Of a stretch of DNA of 64,000 nt, positions 13,061 through 21,080 are shown piece by piece; the first letter of the stretch is position 1; every line of letters begins with the position of its first letter. The notes beneath the pieces were generated by a model. It saw nothing but the letters and a program-made list of their open reading frames with translations. It was not told the DNA's origin and made no database searches. The DNA is from Curtobacterium sp. BH-2-1-1 (GTDB lineage Bacteria > Actinomycetota > Actinomycetes > Actinomycetales > Microbacteriaceae), in the NCBI RefSeq assembly GCF_001806325.1, contig NZ_CP017580.1, positions 3,286,001-3,350,000 of the forward strand, read 5' to 3'. The position numbers and the translations under genes were made by a program.

Positions 13061-13866
13061 ACACCGTGGCGGGCGGTCCGGACGCCGGCACTCTGCGTGC
13101 CTTCGGCGTGGGCGACCAGCGGCTCGAACGGCTCGCGGGCGGGCGCGGGCTGACCTGGCGCGCCGGCGACGTCGTCCTCCGACCGCACGACGGCGCGACG
13201 GTGACGGACTGGCGGGCGGGCGTCCTCGCCGAGCTGGCGCACACCTCGACGTTCCGCACACCTCGACCCGTCCGAGCAGTCGACGGCCCCTGGCGCGCCG
13301 GCGCGTGGGAGGCGTGGGAGTGGCTACCCGGCCGCGCCGACGAGACCCGGGTCGCCGACGTCATCCGCGTCGGGAACGCCTTCCACCGAGCGATCGCACA
13401 CCTCGATCGCCCCGCGTTCCTCGCCCCGTCCGCGCCGTGCCCCGCCGACGCGTGGGGCCGCGCCGACCGGATGGCCTGGGGAGCAGCGCGCCTGCCGGAC
13501 GACTCCACGCTCGACCGCCTCGCCGCAGCCTTCCGGCCCGTCCGAGCGCCGTCACAGCTCGTCCACGGCGATCTGCTCGGCAACGTCCTCTTCGCCGATG
13601 CCGCCGTCCCCGCCGTCCCCGCCGTCATCGACTGGCCGCCGTCCTGGCGACCCGCCGGGTTCGGCGCGGCCGTCGCCGCGGTGGACGCGGTGTGCTGGCA
13701 CGGCGTCCCGGTCACGCAGCTCGGCGCCCTCGGTGCCGACGTCGCGGAGTGGGACCAACTGCTGGTCCGCGCGCTCGCGTTCCGCATCGCGACGCTCCAC
13801 CTGCTCGGCGCCTGGGACGCGGCAGCCGCCGCCCGACACCGCCCCGTCGTCGACGCGCTGGCCTGA
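13057..13866 (+). CDS. Phosphotransferase-like protein, TIGR02569 type
   Basis: A 269-residue protein with the fold signatures of aminoglycoside phosphotransferases: HGDLLGNVLF with the catalytic-loop aspartate next to H170, and VIDWPPSWRP with the metal-binding position at D192. It resembles the actinobacterial TIGR02569 family, whose substrate is unknown. The N-lobe is short and lacks an obvious nucleotide lysine, which is typical of that family. GTG start overlapping the DUF2200 stop. I do not infer antibiotic resistance. Confidence 0.7.
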   Translation: MNTVAGGPDAGTLRAFGVGDQRLERLAGGRGLTWRAGDVVLRPHDGATVTDWRAGVLAELAHTSTFRTPRPVRAVDGPWRAGAWEAWEWLPGRADETRVADVIRVGNAFHRAIAHLDRPAFLAPSAPCPADAWGRADRMAWGAARLPDDSTLDRLAAAFRPVRAPSQLVHGDLLGNVLFADAAVPAVPAVIDWPPSWRPAGFGAAVAAVDAVCWHGVPVTQLGALGADVAEWDQLLVRALAFRIATLHLLGAWDAAAAARHRPVVDALA

Positions 13867-13945
13867 CGACGCGGGCCGCGGGCCTCGTCACCGCGGGCCA
13901 GGAGGCGCGGTGCCGGTCCGCCACCGACCTCCCGTCCGCGCTCGG

Positions 13946-13951
13946 TAGGCT
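13946..13951 (+). promoter_or_regulatory. Candidate hisD -10 hexamer
   Basis: TAGGCT, 10 bases before the first of two adjacent ATG codons of hisD, so the transcript would have almost no leader. The 79 bases before it contain an imperfect family B-like sequence (CAGGAGGCGCGG at about 13900 and CCTCCCGTCC at about 13930). Confidence 0.45.
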
Positions 13952-13961
13952 TGACCACCTG

Positions 13962-15269
13962 ATGATGCAGCGAATCGACCTCCGTGGCGGCCTCCCCGCC
14001 CGTGCCGAACTCCTCCGACTCATGCCGCGCGCCGCCGGTGACGTCTCGCACGCGGTGGACGCCGCCCGCGAGCTCGTCGACGCCGTCCGCGAGCACGGGG
14101 CGTCGGCGCTGTACGACCAGGCCGAACGGTTCGACGGGGGAGCGCCCGAGCACGTGCGGGTCCCGGCTGCCGAGATCGCCGCGGCCGTCGCCGGCCTCAC
14201 GCCCGAGCTCCGGGAAGCGCTCGACGAGGCCATCCGCCGGGTCCGGGCAGCGAGTGCGGCGCAGGTGCCCGCCGCGTCCGTGACCACCCTGGCCGACGGC
14301 GCCGAGGTGCACCAGCGCTGGCAGCCGATGCGCCGCGTGGGCCTCTACGTGCCCGGTGGCAAGGCGGTGTACCCGTCGAGCGTCGTCATGAACGTCGTCC
14401 CCGCCCAGGTCGCCGGAGTGCGGTCGATCGCGCTCGTGTCGCCCCCGCAGCGCGACCACGGGGGAGCGGTGCACCCGACGATCCTCGCGGCCGCCGGCCT
14501 GCTCGGCATCGACGAGGTCTACGCCATGGGCGGCGCCGGAGCCGTCGGTGCACTGGCGTACGGCGTCCCGTCGATCGGCCTCGAGCCCGTCGACCTCGTC
14601 ACGGGCCCCGGCAACAACTACGTCGCAGCGGCCAAGCGCCTCGTGCGCGGTGTCGTCGGCATCGACGCCGAGGCCGGCGCGACGGAGATCCTCGTGATCG
14701 CCGACGACACCGCGGACCCCGGGTACGTGGCCGCCGACCTCATCAGCCAGGCCGAGCACGACGAGCAGGCCGGCAGCGTGCTGGTGACGACGTCGGCGGC
14801 GTTCGCCGACGCGGTGGAGGCGGCCATCCCGGAACGTGCTGCGCGTGTCGGGACCGCGTCGCGCCTCCAGGTCGCCCTGGACGGACCGCAGTCCGCGATC
14901 GTGCTCGTGGACTCGCTCGCCGACGCGGCGACCGTGAGCAACGCCTACGGACCGGAGCACCTCGAGATCCAGACCGTCGACGACGACGCGGTCCTCGCTG
15001 ACATCGACGCCGCGGGCGCCGTGTTCGTCGGGCCGAGCACGCCGGTCAGCCTCGGCGACTACCTGGCCGGGTCCAACCACGTGCTGCCGACCGGCGGGCA
15101 GGCGCGCTTCGGCTCCGGACTGTCCGCGTCGACGTTCCTCCGCCCGCAGCAGGTCATCCGCTACTCGCCCGAGGCCCTCGCCGAGGTCGCGCCGCACATC
15201 GTCGCCCTCGCGACCGAGGAGCAGCTCCCCGCGCACGGCGCCGCCGTGACGGAGCGCACGAACCGGTAG
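13962..15269 (+). CDS. hisD: Histidinol dehydrogenase
   Basis: Catalyses the last two steps of histidine synthesis, L-histidinol to L-histidine, with two NAD+ and a zinc ion. Start at ATG 13962 or the adjacent ATG 13965, giving M(M)QRIDLRGG; a much earlier in-frame start at 13023 lies inside the preceding gene. Signatures: GLYVPGGKAVYPSSV, TGPGNNYVAAAKRLV, SQAEHDEQAGS, and YGPEHLEI with H333 as the zinc/catalytic histidine. Length 435 residues. No other his gene is in the window. Its TAG stop forms the start of the nrdR -10. Confidence 0.96.
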   Translation: MMQRIDLRGGLPARAELLRLMPRAAGDVSHAVDAARELVDAVREHGASALYDQAERFDGGAPEHVRVPAAEIAAAVAGLTPELREALDEAIRRVRAASAAQVPAASVTTLADGAEVHQRWQPMRRVGLYVPGGKAVYPSSVVMNVVPAQVAGVRSIALVSPPQRDHGGAVHPTILAAAGLLGIDEVYAMGGAGAVGALAYGVPSIGLEPVDLVTGPGNNYVAAAKRLVRGVVGIDAEAGATEILVIADDTADPGYVAADLISQAEHDEQAGSVLVTTSAAFADAVEAAIPERAARVGTASRLQVALDGPQSAIVLVDSLADAATVSNAYGPEHLEIQTVDDDAVLADIDAAGAVFVGPSTPVSLGDYLAGSNHVLPTGGQARFGSGLSASTFLRPQQVIRYSPEALAEVAPHIVALATEEQLPAHGAAVTERTNR

Positions 15270-15272
15270 CCT
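15267..15272 (+). promoter_or_regulatory. Candidate nrdR -10 hexamer overlapping the hisD stop
   Basis: TAGCCT, with TAG being the hisD stop codon. Nine bases separate it from the nrdR ATG, so the nrdR transcript would start within a few bases of the coding region. Confidence 0.45.
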
Positions 15273-15281
15273 GGGGTCGAC

Positions 15282-15779
15282 ATGTTCTGCCCCTTCTGCC
15301 GCCACCCGGACTCCCGCGTCGTCGACTCCCGGACGAGCGACGACGGAACCTCCATCCGTCGCCGTCGTCAGTGCCCGAACTGCGGCCGCCGTTTCTCGAC
15401 CACCGAGACCGCTTCGCTCAACGTGGTGAAGCGCAACGGGGTGACCGAGCCGTTCAGCCGCGACAAGATCGTGTCCGGCGTGCGCAAGGCCTGCCAGGGA
15501 CGCCCGGTGACCGACGGCGACCTGGCGATCCTCGCGCAGCGCGTCGAGGAGACCGTGCGGTCCTCGGGGTCGAGCCAGATCGACGCGAACGACATCGGGC
15601 TCGCGATCCTCGCGCCGCTCCGCGAACTCGACGAGGTCGCGTACCTCCGGTTCGCGAGCGTCTACCAGGCCTTCGACTCGCTCGAGGACTTCGAGGACGC
15701 CATCGGCCAGCTCCGCCGCGACCACCACGGCGCGGCCGACCCGGTCGCCGGTTCGTCCCCGGCCGGGGCCGGCGCGTGA
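15282..15779 (+). CDS. nrdR: Transcriptional repressor NrdR
   Basis: Zinc-ribbon and ATP-cone repressor of ribonucleotide reductase genes, sensing ATP and dATP. The ribbon cysteines are C3, C6, C31 and C34 (CPFC and CPNC) and the ATP-cone follows from about residue 46 ([19 protein letters not shown]). Length 165 residues, slightly long because of an Ala/Gly/Pro tail. It normally binds NrdR boxes; I saw none in this window. Its TGA overlaps the GTG start of pyrD. Confidence 0.96.
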   Translation: MFCPFCRHPDSRVVDSRTSDDGTSIRRRRQCPNCGRRFSTTETASLNVVKRNGVTEPFSRDKIVSGVRKACQGRPVTDGDLAILAQRVEETVRSSGSSQIDANDIGLAILAPLRELDEVAYLRFASVYQAFDSLEDFEDAIGQLRRDHHGAADPVAGSSPAGAGA

Positions 15780-16852
15780 GCGGCATCGCGGAACGGATCG
15801 TCCGCGGCGGGTACTCCGTCGTGTTCCGCTCGGTGTTCGCCAACATGGACCCCGAGCGCGCGCACCACATCGCGTTCGCGGTGATCAAGTGGCTGCCGCA
15901 CCTGCCCGTCGTCGGACGACTCGTCGAGCGCTACTCGCGGCCCTCCGCCGCCGACGGCGTGACGACCATGGGGATCCACTTCCCGTCCCGCTTCGGCCTG
16001 GCCGCCGGGTTCGACAAGGACGCCCGGGGGATCGCCGGACTCGGTGTCCTCGGGTTCGGGCACGTCGAGGTCGGCACCATCACCGCCAAGCCGCAGCCCG
16101 GCAACGAGCGCCCGCGGCTCTTCCGGCTCATCCCCGACCGCGCCCTCATCAACCGCATGGGCTTCAACAACCACGGTGCCGCCGCAGCAGCACGTCGGTT
16201 GGAGCGTGCCCGCCGCAACCCCGGACGACCCGTCATCGGCGTGAACATCGGCAAGAGCCGGGTCGTCGCCGTCGAGGACGCCGTCGACGACTACCTCGAG
16301 TCGACGCGCAGGCTCGCGCCGTTCGCGGACTACCTCGCGGTCAACGTCAGCTCGCCGAACACGCCTGGGCTGCGCGGTCTGCAGGAGCTCGACCAGCTCC
16401 GCCCGCTGCTCACTGCCGTGCGCGACGCCGCCGGCAAGGTGCCCGTGCTGGTGAAGATCGCGCCGGATCTCACCGACGAGCAGATCGACGCGATCGCCGG
16501 ACTGGCCGTCTCCCTCGGGTTGGCCGGCGTCATCGCGAACAACACCACGATCTCCCGCTCGGGACTCCGCACGCCGGCGGCGGACGTCGAGGCGATGGGT
16601 GCCGGGGGACTGTCCGGCGCACCGGTCGCGGCTCGGTCGCTCGAGGTCCTGCGGCGGGTCCGGGCCGCGGTGCCGTCGGACTTCTGCGTGATCGCGGTCG
16701 GCGGCGTCACGACCGAGCAGGACGTGCAGGACCGCATCGACGCCGGGGCGACCCTGGTGCAGGGCTACACGGCGTTCCTCTACGAGGGGCCGACCTGGGC
16801 GACGCGGATCAACCGGCTCCGGCGGCGGCGGTTGGGGCGCGCGGCGCGCTGA
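15776..16852 (+). CDS. pyrD: Dihydroorotate dehydrogenase (quinone), class 2
   Basis: Membrane-associated FMN enzyme that oxidises dihydroorotate to orotate in pyrimidine synthesis and passes electrons to menaquinone. Start GTG 15776 overlaps the nrdR stop (GTGA). The N-terminal about 45 residues form the amphipathic membrane/quinone helices of class 2 ([20 protein letters not shown]). FMN and substrate motifs: [36 protein letters not shown] with the class 2 catalytic serine, NNTT, and AVGGV near the end. Length 358 residues. Coupling to nrdR groups two nucleotide-supply functions. Confidence 0.95.
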   Translation: MSGIAERIVRGGYSVVFRSVFANMDPERAHHIAFAVIKWLPHLPVVGRLVERYSRPSAADGVTTMGIHFPSRFGLAAGFDKDARGIAGLGVLGFGHVEVGTITAKPQPGNERPRLFRLIPDRALINRMGFNNHGAAAAARRLERARRNPGRPVIGVNIGKSRVVAVEDAVDDYLESTRRLAPFADYLAVNVSSPNTPGLRGLQELDQLRPLLTAVRDAAGKVPVLVKIAPDLTDEQIDAIAGLAVSLGLAGVIANNTTISRSGLRTPAADVEAMGAGGLSGAPVAARSLEVLRRVRAAVPSDFCVIAVGGVTTEQDVQDRIDAGATLVQGYTAFLYEGPTWATRINRLRRRRLGRAAR

Positions 16853-16866
16853 CGTCGCGTGCGCGT

Positions 16867-16929
16867 CGCCGAGCGGGCGAAATACGTCACGCTCGACGCG
16901 TCGTGGCGGTGCGTTCTGCCCGCTCGGCG
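16867..16929. repeat. Inverted repeat CGCCGAGCGGGC
   Basis: CGCCGAGCGGGC at 16867-16878 and its exact reverse complement at 16918-16929 enclose 39 bases. The right arm recurs at 17285-17296. Confidence 0.7.
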
Positions 16930-17150
16930 AGTCGTACGCGGCGAGTCGTGACCGGTCGGGGTCGCGGGTCTGGGGCCGGGTCTGCGTGTCCGTCGTCGGG
17001 TCCGGGTGTCCGTCGTCGAGGTCGCACGACACGCCGCGTGTGCTGTGGCGAGGTCGCGCAATGCGCCGTCGCGCGCGCCGCGGAGCGGCACTTCCCGCGA
17101 CCTCGCCGATGCGTACCGGGTGGATCGCATGGCCGCGTCGAGCACCTGAC

Positions 17151-17192
17151 GGAGGGGAGGCGCGGGTCGGGGCCGCACCGCGCCTCCCGTCC
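17151..17192. repeat. Hairpin, repeat family B, copy 3
   Basis: Arms 17151-17165 and 17178-17192 pair at 14 of 15 positions and share GGGAGGCGCGG with the copies before dnaE. Confidence 0.65.
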
Positions 17193-17292
17193 GGTGGGCG
17201 GTCGGCGCGTGCCCCGGCAGGTGGCCGGCAGGCCGGCGAGTGGGCGGAATGTGCCGTCCGGCGCCCGCGAGCGTGACGGATACTGCCCGCTC

Positions 17293-17360
17293 GGCGGGGG
17301 CCGGCGGGGGCCGGCGGGTCCGGCGGGGCCGGCGGGGGCGGCGGGGCCGGCGGGGGCCGC
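17293..17360. repeat. G-rich short tandem repeat
   Basis: About seven imperfect repeats of GGCGGGG(G)CC, with many runs of four or five G on the plus strand. It could form G-quadruplexes and is a likely site of length variation. Confidence 0.7.
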
Positions 17361-17373
17361 GCGCCGGGAACGA

Positions 17374-17407
17374 CGCAGCGCCGCCCGGCGGACCGGACGG
17401 CGCTGCG
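17374..17407. terminator. Terminator-like stem for the DUF3043 gene
   Basis: CGCAGCGCCG at 17374-17383 pairs perfectly with 17398-17407, with inner CCGG/CCGG pairing. It lies 12 bases beyond the stop of the minus-strand gene. No T-run. Confidence 0.55.
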
Positions 17408-17418
17408 ATGGGGAGCGA

Positions 17419-17994
17419 TCAGACGGTGGGGTACTGCCCGCGCTTGACCTGCGGCTTCGGCAGGCGCAGGAAGCGCAGCTGCCACGCCCGCGTGAGGATG
17501 TAGAGGAACGTCCCGCGCTGCATCGAGCCGAACTTGGCCGTCAGCTTCTTGCGGAACGACAGCCAGAGCACGATGCAGTCGAGCACGAAGAGCGCCACGA
17601 ACGCCCACACGAGCAGCAGCGAGTACGACGCGATCACGGTCTGCGACGCGGCAAACCCGACGATGAGGAACAGCACGAGCACCGGCATCATGATCTCGCC
17701 GACGTTCCAGCGGGCGTCGATCCAGTCGCGCACGAACTTGCGCTGCTCGCCCTTGTCCTTCGCGGGGAGGTAGCGCTCCTCGCCGTTGGCCATGCCGACG
17801 CGGGCCTTCTCGCGCTCGTTCGTGAGCCGGGCACGAGCCGCCTTCTTGTCCTCGGCGGAGCCGCCGACGATGGGACGGCGGTTCGCCGCCTCGCGCTCGC
17901 GACGGGTCGGCGTCGGACGGCCCTTCCCCTGTTCGAGGAGCTCGGCCTCGGACGGGTTGACGGTCGTGTTGGTCTTGGGGGCTGCCTTCGCCAC
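17419..17994 (-). CDS. DUF3043 membrane protein
   Basis: Actinobacterial family of unknown function. 191 residues: a basic, charged cytoplasmic N-terminus (GKGRPTPTRREREAANRRP, then DARWNVGEIMMP) followed by two membrane segments at about residues 105-125 and 128-148, and a basic tail (LTAKFGSMQRGTF). The GTG start at 17994 is preceded by AGGAA on the minus strand. It reads away from the dipeptidase gene, and the two -10 elements overlap. No function is inferred. Confidence 0.85.
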   Translation of the reverse strand: MAKAAPKTNTTVNPSEAELLEQGKGRPTPTRREREAANRRPIVGGSAEDKKAARARLTNEREKARVGMANGEERYLPAKDKGEQRKFVRDWIDARWNVGEIMMPVLVLFLIVGFAASQTVIASYSLLLVWAFVALFVLDCIVLWLSFRKKLTAKFGSMQRGTFLYILTRAWQLRFLRLPKPQVKRGQYPTV

Positions 17995-18034
17995 GATGCG
18001 TTCCTGACTGCGGTCTGCGTGCTGGATCGTCCTC

Positions 18035-18041
18035 TAGATTA
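18035..18041. promoter_or_regulatory. Overlapping divergent -10 elements (DUF3043 / dipeptidase)
   Basis: The heptamer TAGATTA reads as TAGATT (18035-18040) towards the dipeptidase and as TAATCT (18041-18036) towards DUF3043. On the plus side 7 bases separate it from the ATG (leaderless). On the minus side it leaves a leader of about 35 bases with an AGGAA ribosome site. Both genes lie in the only 53-base gap available, so sharing is forced. Confidence 0.5.
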
Positions 18042-18047
18042 CGGGAC

Positions 18048-19475
18048 ATGACCGACACCGACCAGCACGCCGCCGCCACCGACCCCGCACTCCTCGACGC
18101 CCTCCGCGAACACGTGCAGGGATCGCTGCCCTCGACGATCGCCGACCTGTCCGACCTGGTGCGGATCCCGTCGGTGTCGTGGTCGGCGTACGACGAGTCG
18201 AACGTGCTCGCGAGCGCCCGTGCCGTGGCGGACCTGGCCCGGAGCACCGGCGTCTTCGCGGACGACCAGGTCGAGATCATCCGGTCGGCGATCAGTGACG
18301 ACGACCCGCACGAGCTCGGTCAGCCCGCGGTCCTCGCGGTCCGCCCGGCCCGCAACGGCAAGCCGACCGTGATGCTCTACGCCCACCACGACGTCCAGCC
18401 GCAGGGCGACGACGCGCTCTGGGAGACCCCGCCGTTCGAGCCGACGCTGCGTGGCGACCGCCTGTACGGCCGCGGTGCCTCGGACGACAAGGCCGGCGTG
18501 ATGACCCACATCGCGTCGCTCCGGGCGCTGCACGCGCAGTTCGGGGACGACCTGGAGCTCGGCGTCGTCCTGTTCATCGAGGGCGAGGAGGAGTTCGGCT
18601 CGCGGTCGTTCCGCACGTTCCTCCGCGAGCAGCAGGAGCACCTCGCCGCCGACGTCATCGTCGTCGCGGACAGCGACAACTGGTCGACCGAGGTCCCGTC
18701 GATCACCGTCTCCCTGCGCGGCAACGTCACCTTCAAGCTGACCCTGACGACCCTCGAGCACGCGAGCCACAGCGGCATGTTCGGGGGAGCGGCGCCGGAC
18801 GCCATGATCCCGATGGTCCGTCTGCTCGCCTCGCTGCACGACGACGACGGCGCCGTCGCGGTCGAGGGCCTCTCCTCGTACGACGCCGACGTGCCCGAGC
18901 GCACCGAGGAGCAGCTCGCCGCCGACGCGGCACTGCTCCCGGGGGTCCGTCCGGTCGGCCGTGGCGACGTGCTCTCGCGGATGTGGTTCCAGCCGTCGAT
19001 CACCGTGACGGGCATGGACGTACCGAGCGTCGCGAACGCGTCGAACACCCTGCTGCCGACGGTCTCCGCCCGGGTCTCGGTGCGGGTCGCGCCGGGACAG
19101 GCCGCGACGGACGCGTACGCCGCGGTCGAGCGGCACCTGCGGGCGCACGTGCCGTTCGGCGCCCGGATGGAGATCAGCGAGCCGGACGCCGGAGACGGGT
19201 TCCTCGTGGACACCGCCGGGTGGGCGGTCCAGGAAGCGCGGACCGCGATGGCCGAGGGCTGGGGCGAGTCGCCCGTCGAGCAGGGCATCGGCGGCTCGAT
19301 CCCGTTCGTCTCGGACCTCGCCGCCCAGTTCCCGGAGGCGCAGATCCTCGTGACCGGCGTCGAGGACCCGGACACCCGCGCGCACAGCCCGAACGAGTCG
19401 CAGCACCTCGGCGTCCTGCACCGCGCCATCGCATCGGAGACGATCCTGCTCGCGCGTCTCGCGACTCGCGGCTGA
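18048..19475 (+). CDS. M20 family dipeptidase
   Basis: Cytoplasmic two-metal peptidase of 475 residues, of the carboxypeptidase/dipeptidase M20 group (no signal peptide). Metal-binding and catalytic motifs are in order: MLYAHHDVQPQGDD, GRGASDDKAGVMTH with the bridging Asp, FIEGEEEFGS with the catalytic and ligand glutamates, VVADSDNW, and ATSGMF-like HSGMFGG in the lid domain; the last His is near EDPDTRAHSPNES. It probably recycles dipeptides. Substrate cannot be told from sequence. Confidence 0.9.
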   Translation: MTDTDQHAAATDPALLDALREHVQGSLPSTIADLSDLVRIPSVSWSAYDESNVLASARAVADLARSTGVFADDQVEIIRSAISDDDPHELGQPAVLAVRPARNGKPTVMLYAHHDVQPQGDDALWETPPFEPTLRGDRLYGRGASDDKAGVMTHIASLRALHAQFGDDLELGVVLFIEGEEEFGSRSFRTFLREQQEHLAADVIVVADSDNWSTEVPSITVSLRGNVTFKLTLTTLEHASHSGMFGGAAPDAMIPMVRLLASLHDDDGAVAVEGLSSYDADVPERTEEQLAADAALLPGVRPVGRGDVLSRMWFQPSITVTGMDVPSVANASNTLLPTVSARVSVRVAPGQAATDAYAAVERHLRAHVPFGARMEISEPDAGDGFLVDTAGWAVQEARTAMAEGWGESPVEQGIGGSIPFVSDLAAQFPEAQILVTGVEDPDTRAHSPNESQHLGVLHRAIASETILLARLATRG

Positions 19476-19482
19476 CGGTGCT

Positions 19483-19488
19483 TACAAT
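19483..19488 (+). promoter_or_regulatory. Candidate erpA -10 hexamer
   Basis: TACAAT, close to the general consensus, in the 58-base gap after the dipeptidase. Leader of about 39 bases with GGAGGGAG at 19518-19525, 8 bases before the ATG. Confidence 0.5.
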
Positions 19489-19533
19489 CGGTCCAAGCGC
19501 GGTGAACGACACCGCACGGAGGGAGACGCGCGG

Positions 19534-19908
19534 ATGAGCGACACCATCACCGACCACGCACCGACGACCGAGGCGCCGTCGCACGGCGTCCTGCTCAGCG
19601 ACGCGGCCGCGGCGAAGGTGGCGAGCCTCCTCGAACAGGAAGGCCGCGACGACCTCCGCCTGCGCCTCGCCGTCCAGCCCGGCGGGTGCTCCGGCCTGAT
19701 CTACCAGCTCTACTTCGACGAGCGCCTGCTCGACGGCGACTCCACGGCCGAGTTCGGCGACGGCGTCGAGGTCGTCGTCGACAAGATGAGCGTCCCGTAC
19801 CTCGACGGCGCCTCGATCGACTTCGAGGACACCATCCAGAAGCAGGGCTTCACGATCGACAACCCCAACGCGCAGGGCAGCTGCGCGTGCGGTGACAGCT
19901 TCCACTGA
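19534..19908 (+). CDS. erpA: A-type iron-sulfur carrier (HesB/IscA/ErpA)
   Basis: Small cytoplasmic Fe-S cluster carrier of 124 residues. The three cluster cysteines are present: QPGGCSGLIYQLYFD in the middle and SCACGDSF at the C-terminus, where the family has CxC. An about 20-residue N-terminal tail precedes the core (LSDAAAAKVASLL). Its place just before the cytochrome oxidase operon is common in actinobacteria and suits a role in supplying respiratory and biosynthetic Fe-S proteins. A strong hairpin follows the stop, so it is probably monocistronic. The name erpA is by family, not proven. Confidence 0.88.
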   Translation: MSDTITDHAPTTEAPSHGVLLSDAAAAKVASLLEQEGRDDLRLRLAVQPGGCSGLIYQLYFDERLLDGDSTAEFGDGVEVVVDKMSVPYLDGASIDFEDTIQKQGFTIDNPNAQGSCACGDSFH

Positions 19909-19924
19909 TCTCCGTCGACCCGAC

Positions 19925-19963
19925 ACGAGCGGGGAGTGACCGACACGGTCGCTCCCCGCTCGT
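19925..19963. terminator. Terminator after erpA
   Basis: CGAGCGGGGAG (19926-19936) pairs with 19952-19962; the inner stem TGACC/GGTCG extends it around a GACAC loop. A T-containing tail (TCGTTCGTTCC) follows. Confidence 0.8.
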
Positions 19964-20071
19964 TCGTTCCCGGGCGTGGCATCCCGCACGACCAGGGAAA
20001 ACCCGCCCGGACGGAGTGCGGATCGCGGCCCGAGGTGTGTCGCGTGTGCGCGAGCGGTCCCGAGCTGCGAG

Positions 20072-20077
20072 TAAGCT
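20072..20077 (+). promoter_or_regulatory. Candidate ctaC operon -10 hexamer
   Basis: TAAGCT in the gap between the erpA terminator and ctaC, implying a leader of about 83 bases. It is the only TANNNT with A/T-rich surroundings there; no -35 is obvious. Confidence 0.35.
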
Positions 20078-20165
20078 AGGAGTGTTCCAACCAAGCTGGG
20101 AGCGAGCCATGCGCGACCTTCGCGTCGCGGCCTGCTCCGGTTTCACGTTCTTCCGAGAGGTAACA

Positions 20166-21068
20166 GTGCGTTCGAATCGCCGTATACGTTGGGCGGCCGT
20201 CCCGGTGGCCGTCGGTCTGGTCATCGCACTGGCTGGTTGCACGCAGCAGCAGCTGAACGGATGGCTCCCCGGCACGGAGGAGACGAAGGACGTCACCAAC
20301 CACACGAGCCGTATCGTCGGCCTGTGGACCACCAGCTGGGTCGTGCTGCTCGCGGTCGGTCTGATCGTGTGGGGCCTCATCATCTGGGCAGCGATCGTCT
20401 ACCGCCGCCGCAAGGGCCAGACCGGCCTGCCGGTGCAGATGCGCTACAACATGCCGCTCGAGATCTTCTACACGATCGTGCCGCTGATCCTCGTGCTCGG
20501 CTTCTTCGCCTTCACCGCCAAGGACCAGGCCGCGATCGAGCAGCCGTTCAAGAACGCCGACGCGACGATCCACGTCTACGGCAAGCGCTGGGCGTGGGAC
20601 TTCAACTACATCAACGAGGACGACAAGTCCAAGAGCGTCTACTACCAGGGCATCCAGGCCCAGGAAGAAGAGAACGCCAACGGCGCGATCGACGAGTCGC
20701 AGCTCCCGACCCTCTACCTGCCCAAGGGCAAGAAGGTCCACATCGAGCTCTCGTCCCGCGACGTCGACCACTCGTTCTGGATCATCGACTTCCTCTACAA
20801 GAAGGACATGCTCCCGGGCAAGACGAACGACGAGTACTTCATCCCGCAGAAGCTCGGTACCTACCAGGGCAAGTGCGCGGAGCTGTGCGGTGAGTACCAC
20901 TCGCTCATGCTCTTCCAGGTGAAGGTCGTCACCCCGGCCGAGTACCAGAAGTACCTCGACTCGCTCGAGGAGCAGGGCAAGGTCGGTCTGCTCGGCAACG
21001 AGTACAACACCAACACGAACGAACCCAACGACAAGACGCCCGTCACGGCGTCGAGCGACAACAAGTAG
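20166..21068 (+). CDS. ctaC: Cytochrome c oxidase subunit II (CuA subunit)
   Basis: Carries the CuA centre that takes electrons into the aa3 oxidase. Start GTG 20166 is preferred because GAGAGG ends 5 bases upstream and it gives a lipoprotein signal with the lipobox LAGC at Cys25; earlier in-frame starts (20016, 20109) put the signal too deep. Two membrane segments follow (WTTSWVVLLAVGLIVWGLII and the MPLEIFYTIVPLILVLGFF region). CuA ligands are seen in VDHSFWI and CAELCGEYHSLM. Length 300 residues. Expected to be cleaved by LspA. Confidence 0.95.
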   Translation: MRSNRRIRWAAVPVAVGLVIALAGCTQQQLNGWLPGTEETKDVTNHTSRIVGLWTTSWVVLLAVGLIVWGLIIWAAIVYRRRKGQTGLPVQMRYNMPLEIFYTIVPLILVLGFFAFTAKDQAAIEQPFKNADATIHVYGKRWAWDFNYINEDDKSKSVYYQGIQAQEEENANGAIDESQLPTLYLPKGKKVHIELSSRDVDHSFWIIDFLYKKDMLPGKTNDEYFIPQKLGTYQGKCAELCGEYHSLMLFQVKVVTPAEYQKYLDSLEEQGKVGLLGNEYNTNTNEPNDKTPVTASSDNK

Positions 21069-21080
21069 GGGCTCCGTCAG

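Larger units (their letters stand above)
16853..17418. repeat. Gene-free block rich in palindromic repeats
   Basis: 566 bases between pyrD and the convergent DUF3043 gene with no credible gene. It contains a 12-base inverted repeat (16867-16929), a degenerate family A arm (GGAGCGGCACTTC near 17081), a family B hairpin (17151-17192), a second copy of GCCCGCTCGGCG (17285-17296), a G-rich tandem run (17293-17360) and a terminator-like stem (17374-17407). The build-up of the same elements as in 8.6-9.2 kb suggests repeated insertion in this safe convergent gap. Confidence 0.75.

Noticed and set aside
13057-13866. Aminoglycoside resistance gene.
   Set aside because: Only the catalytic loop motifs match; the protein fits the chromosomal TIGR02569-like family with unknown substrate.
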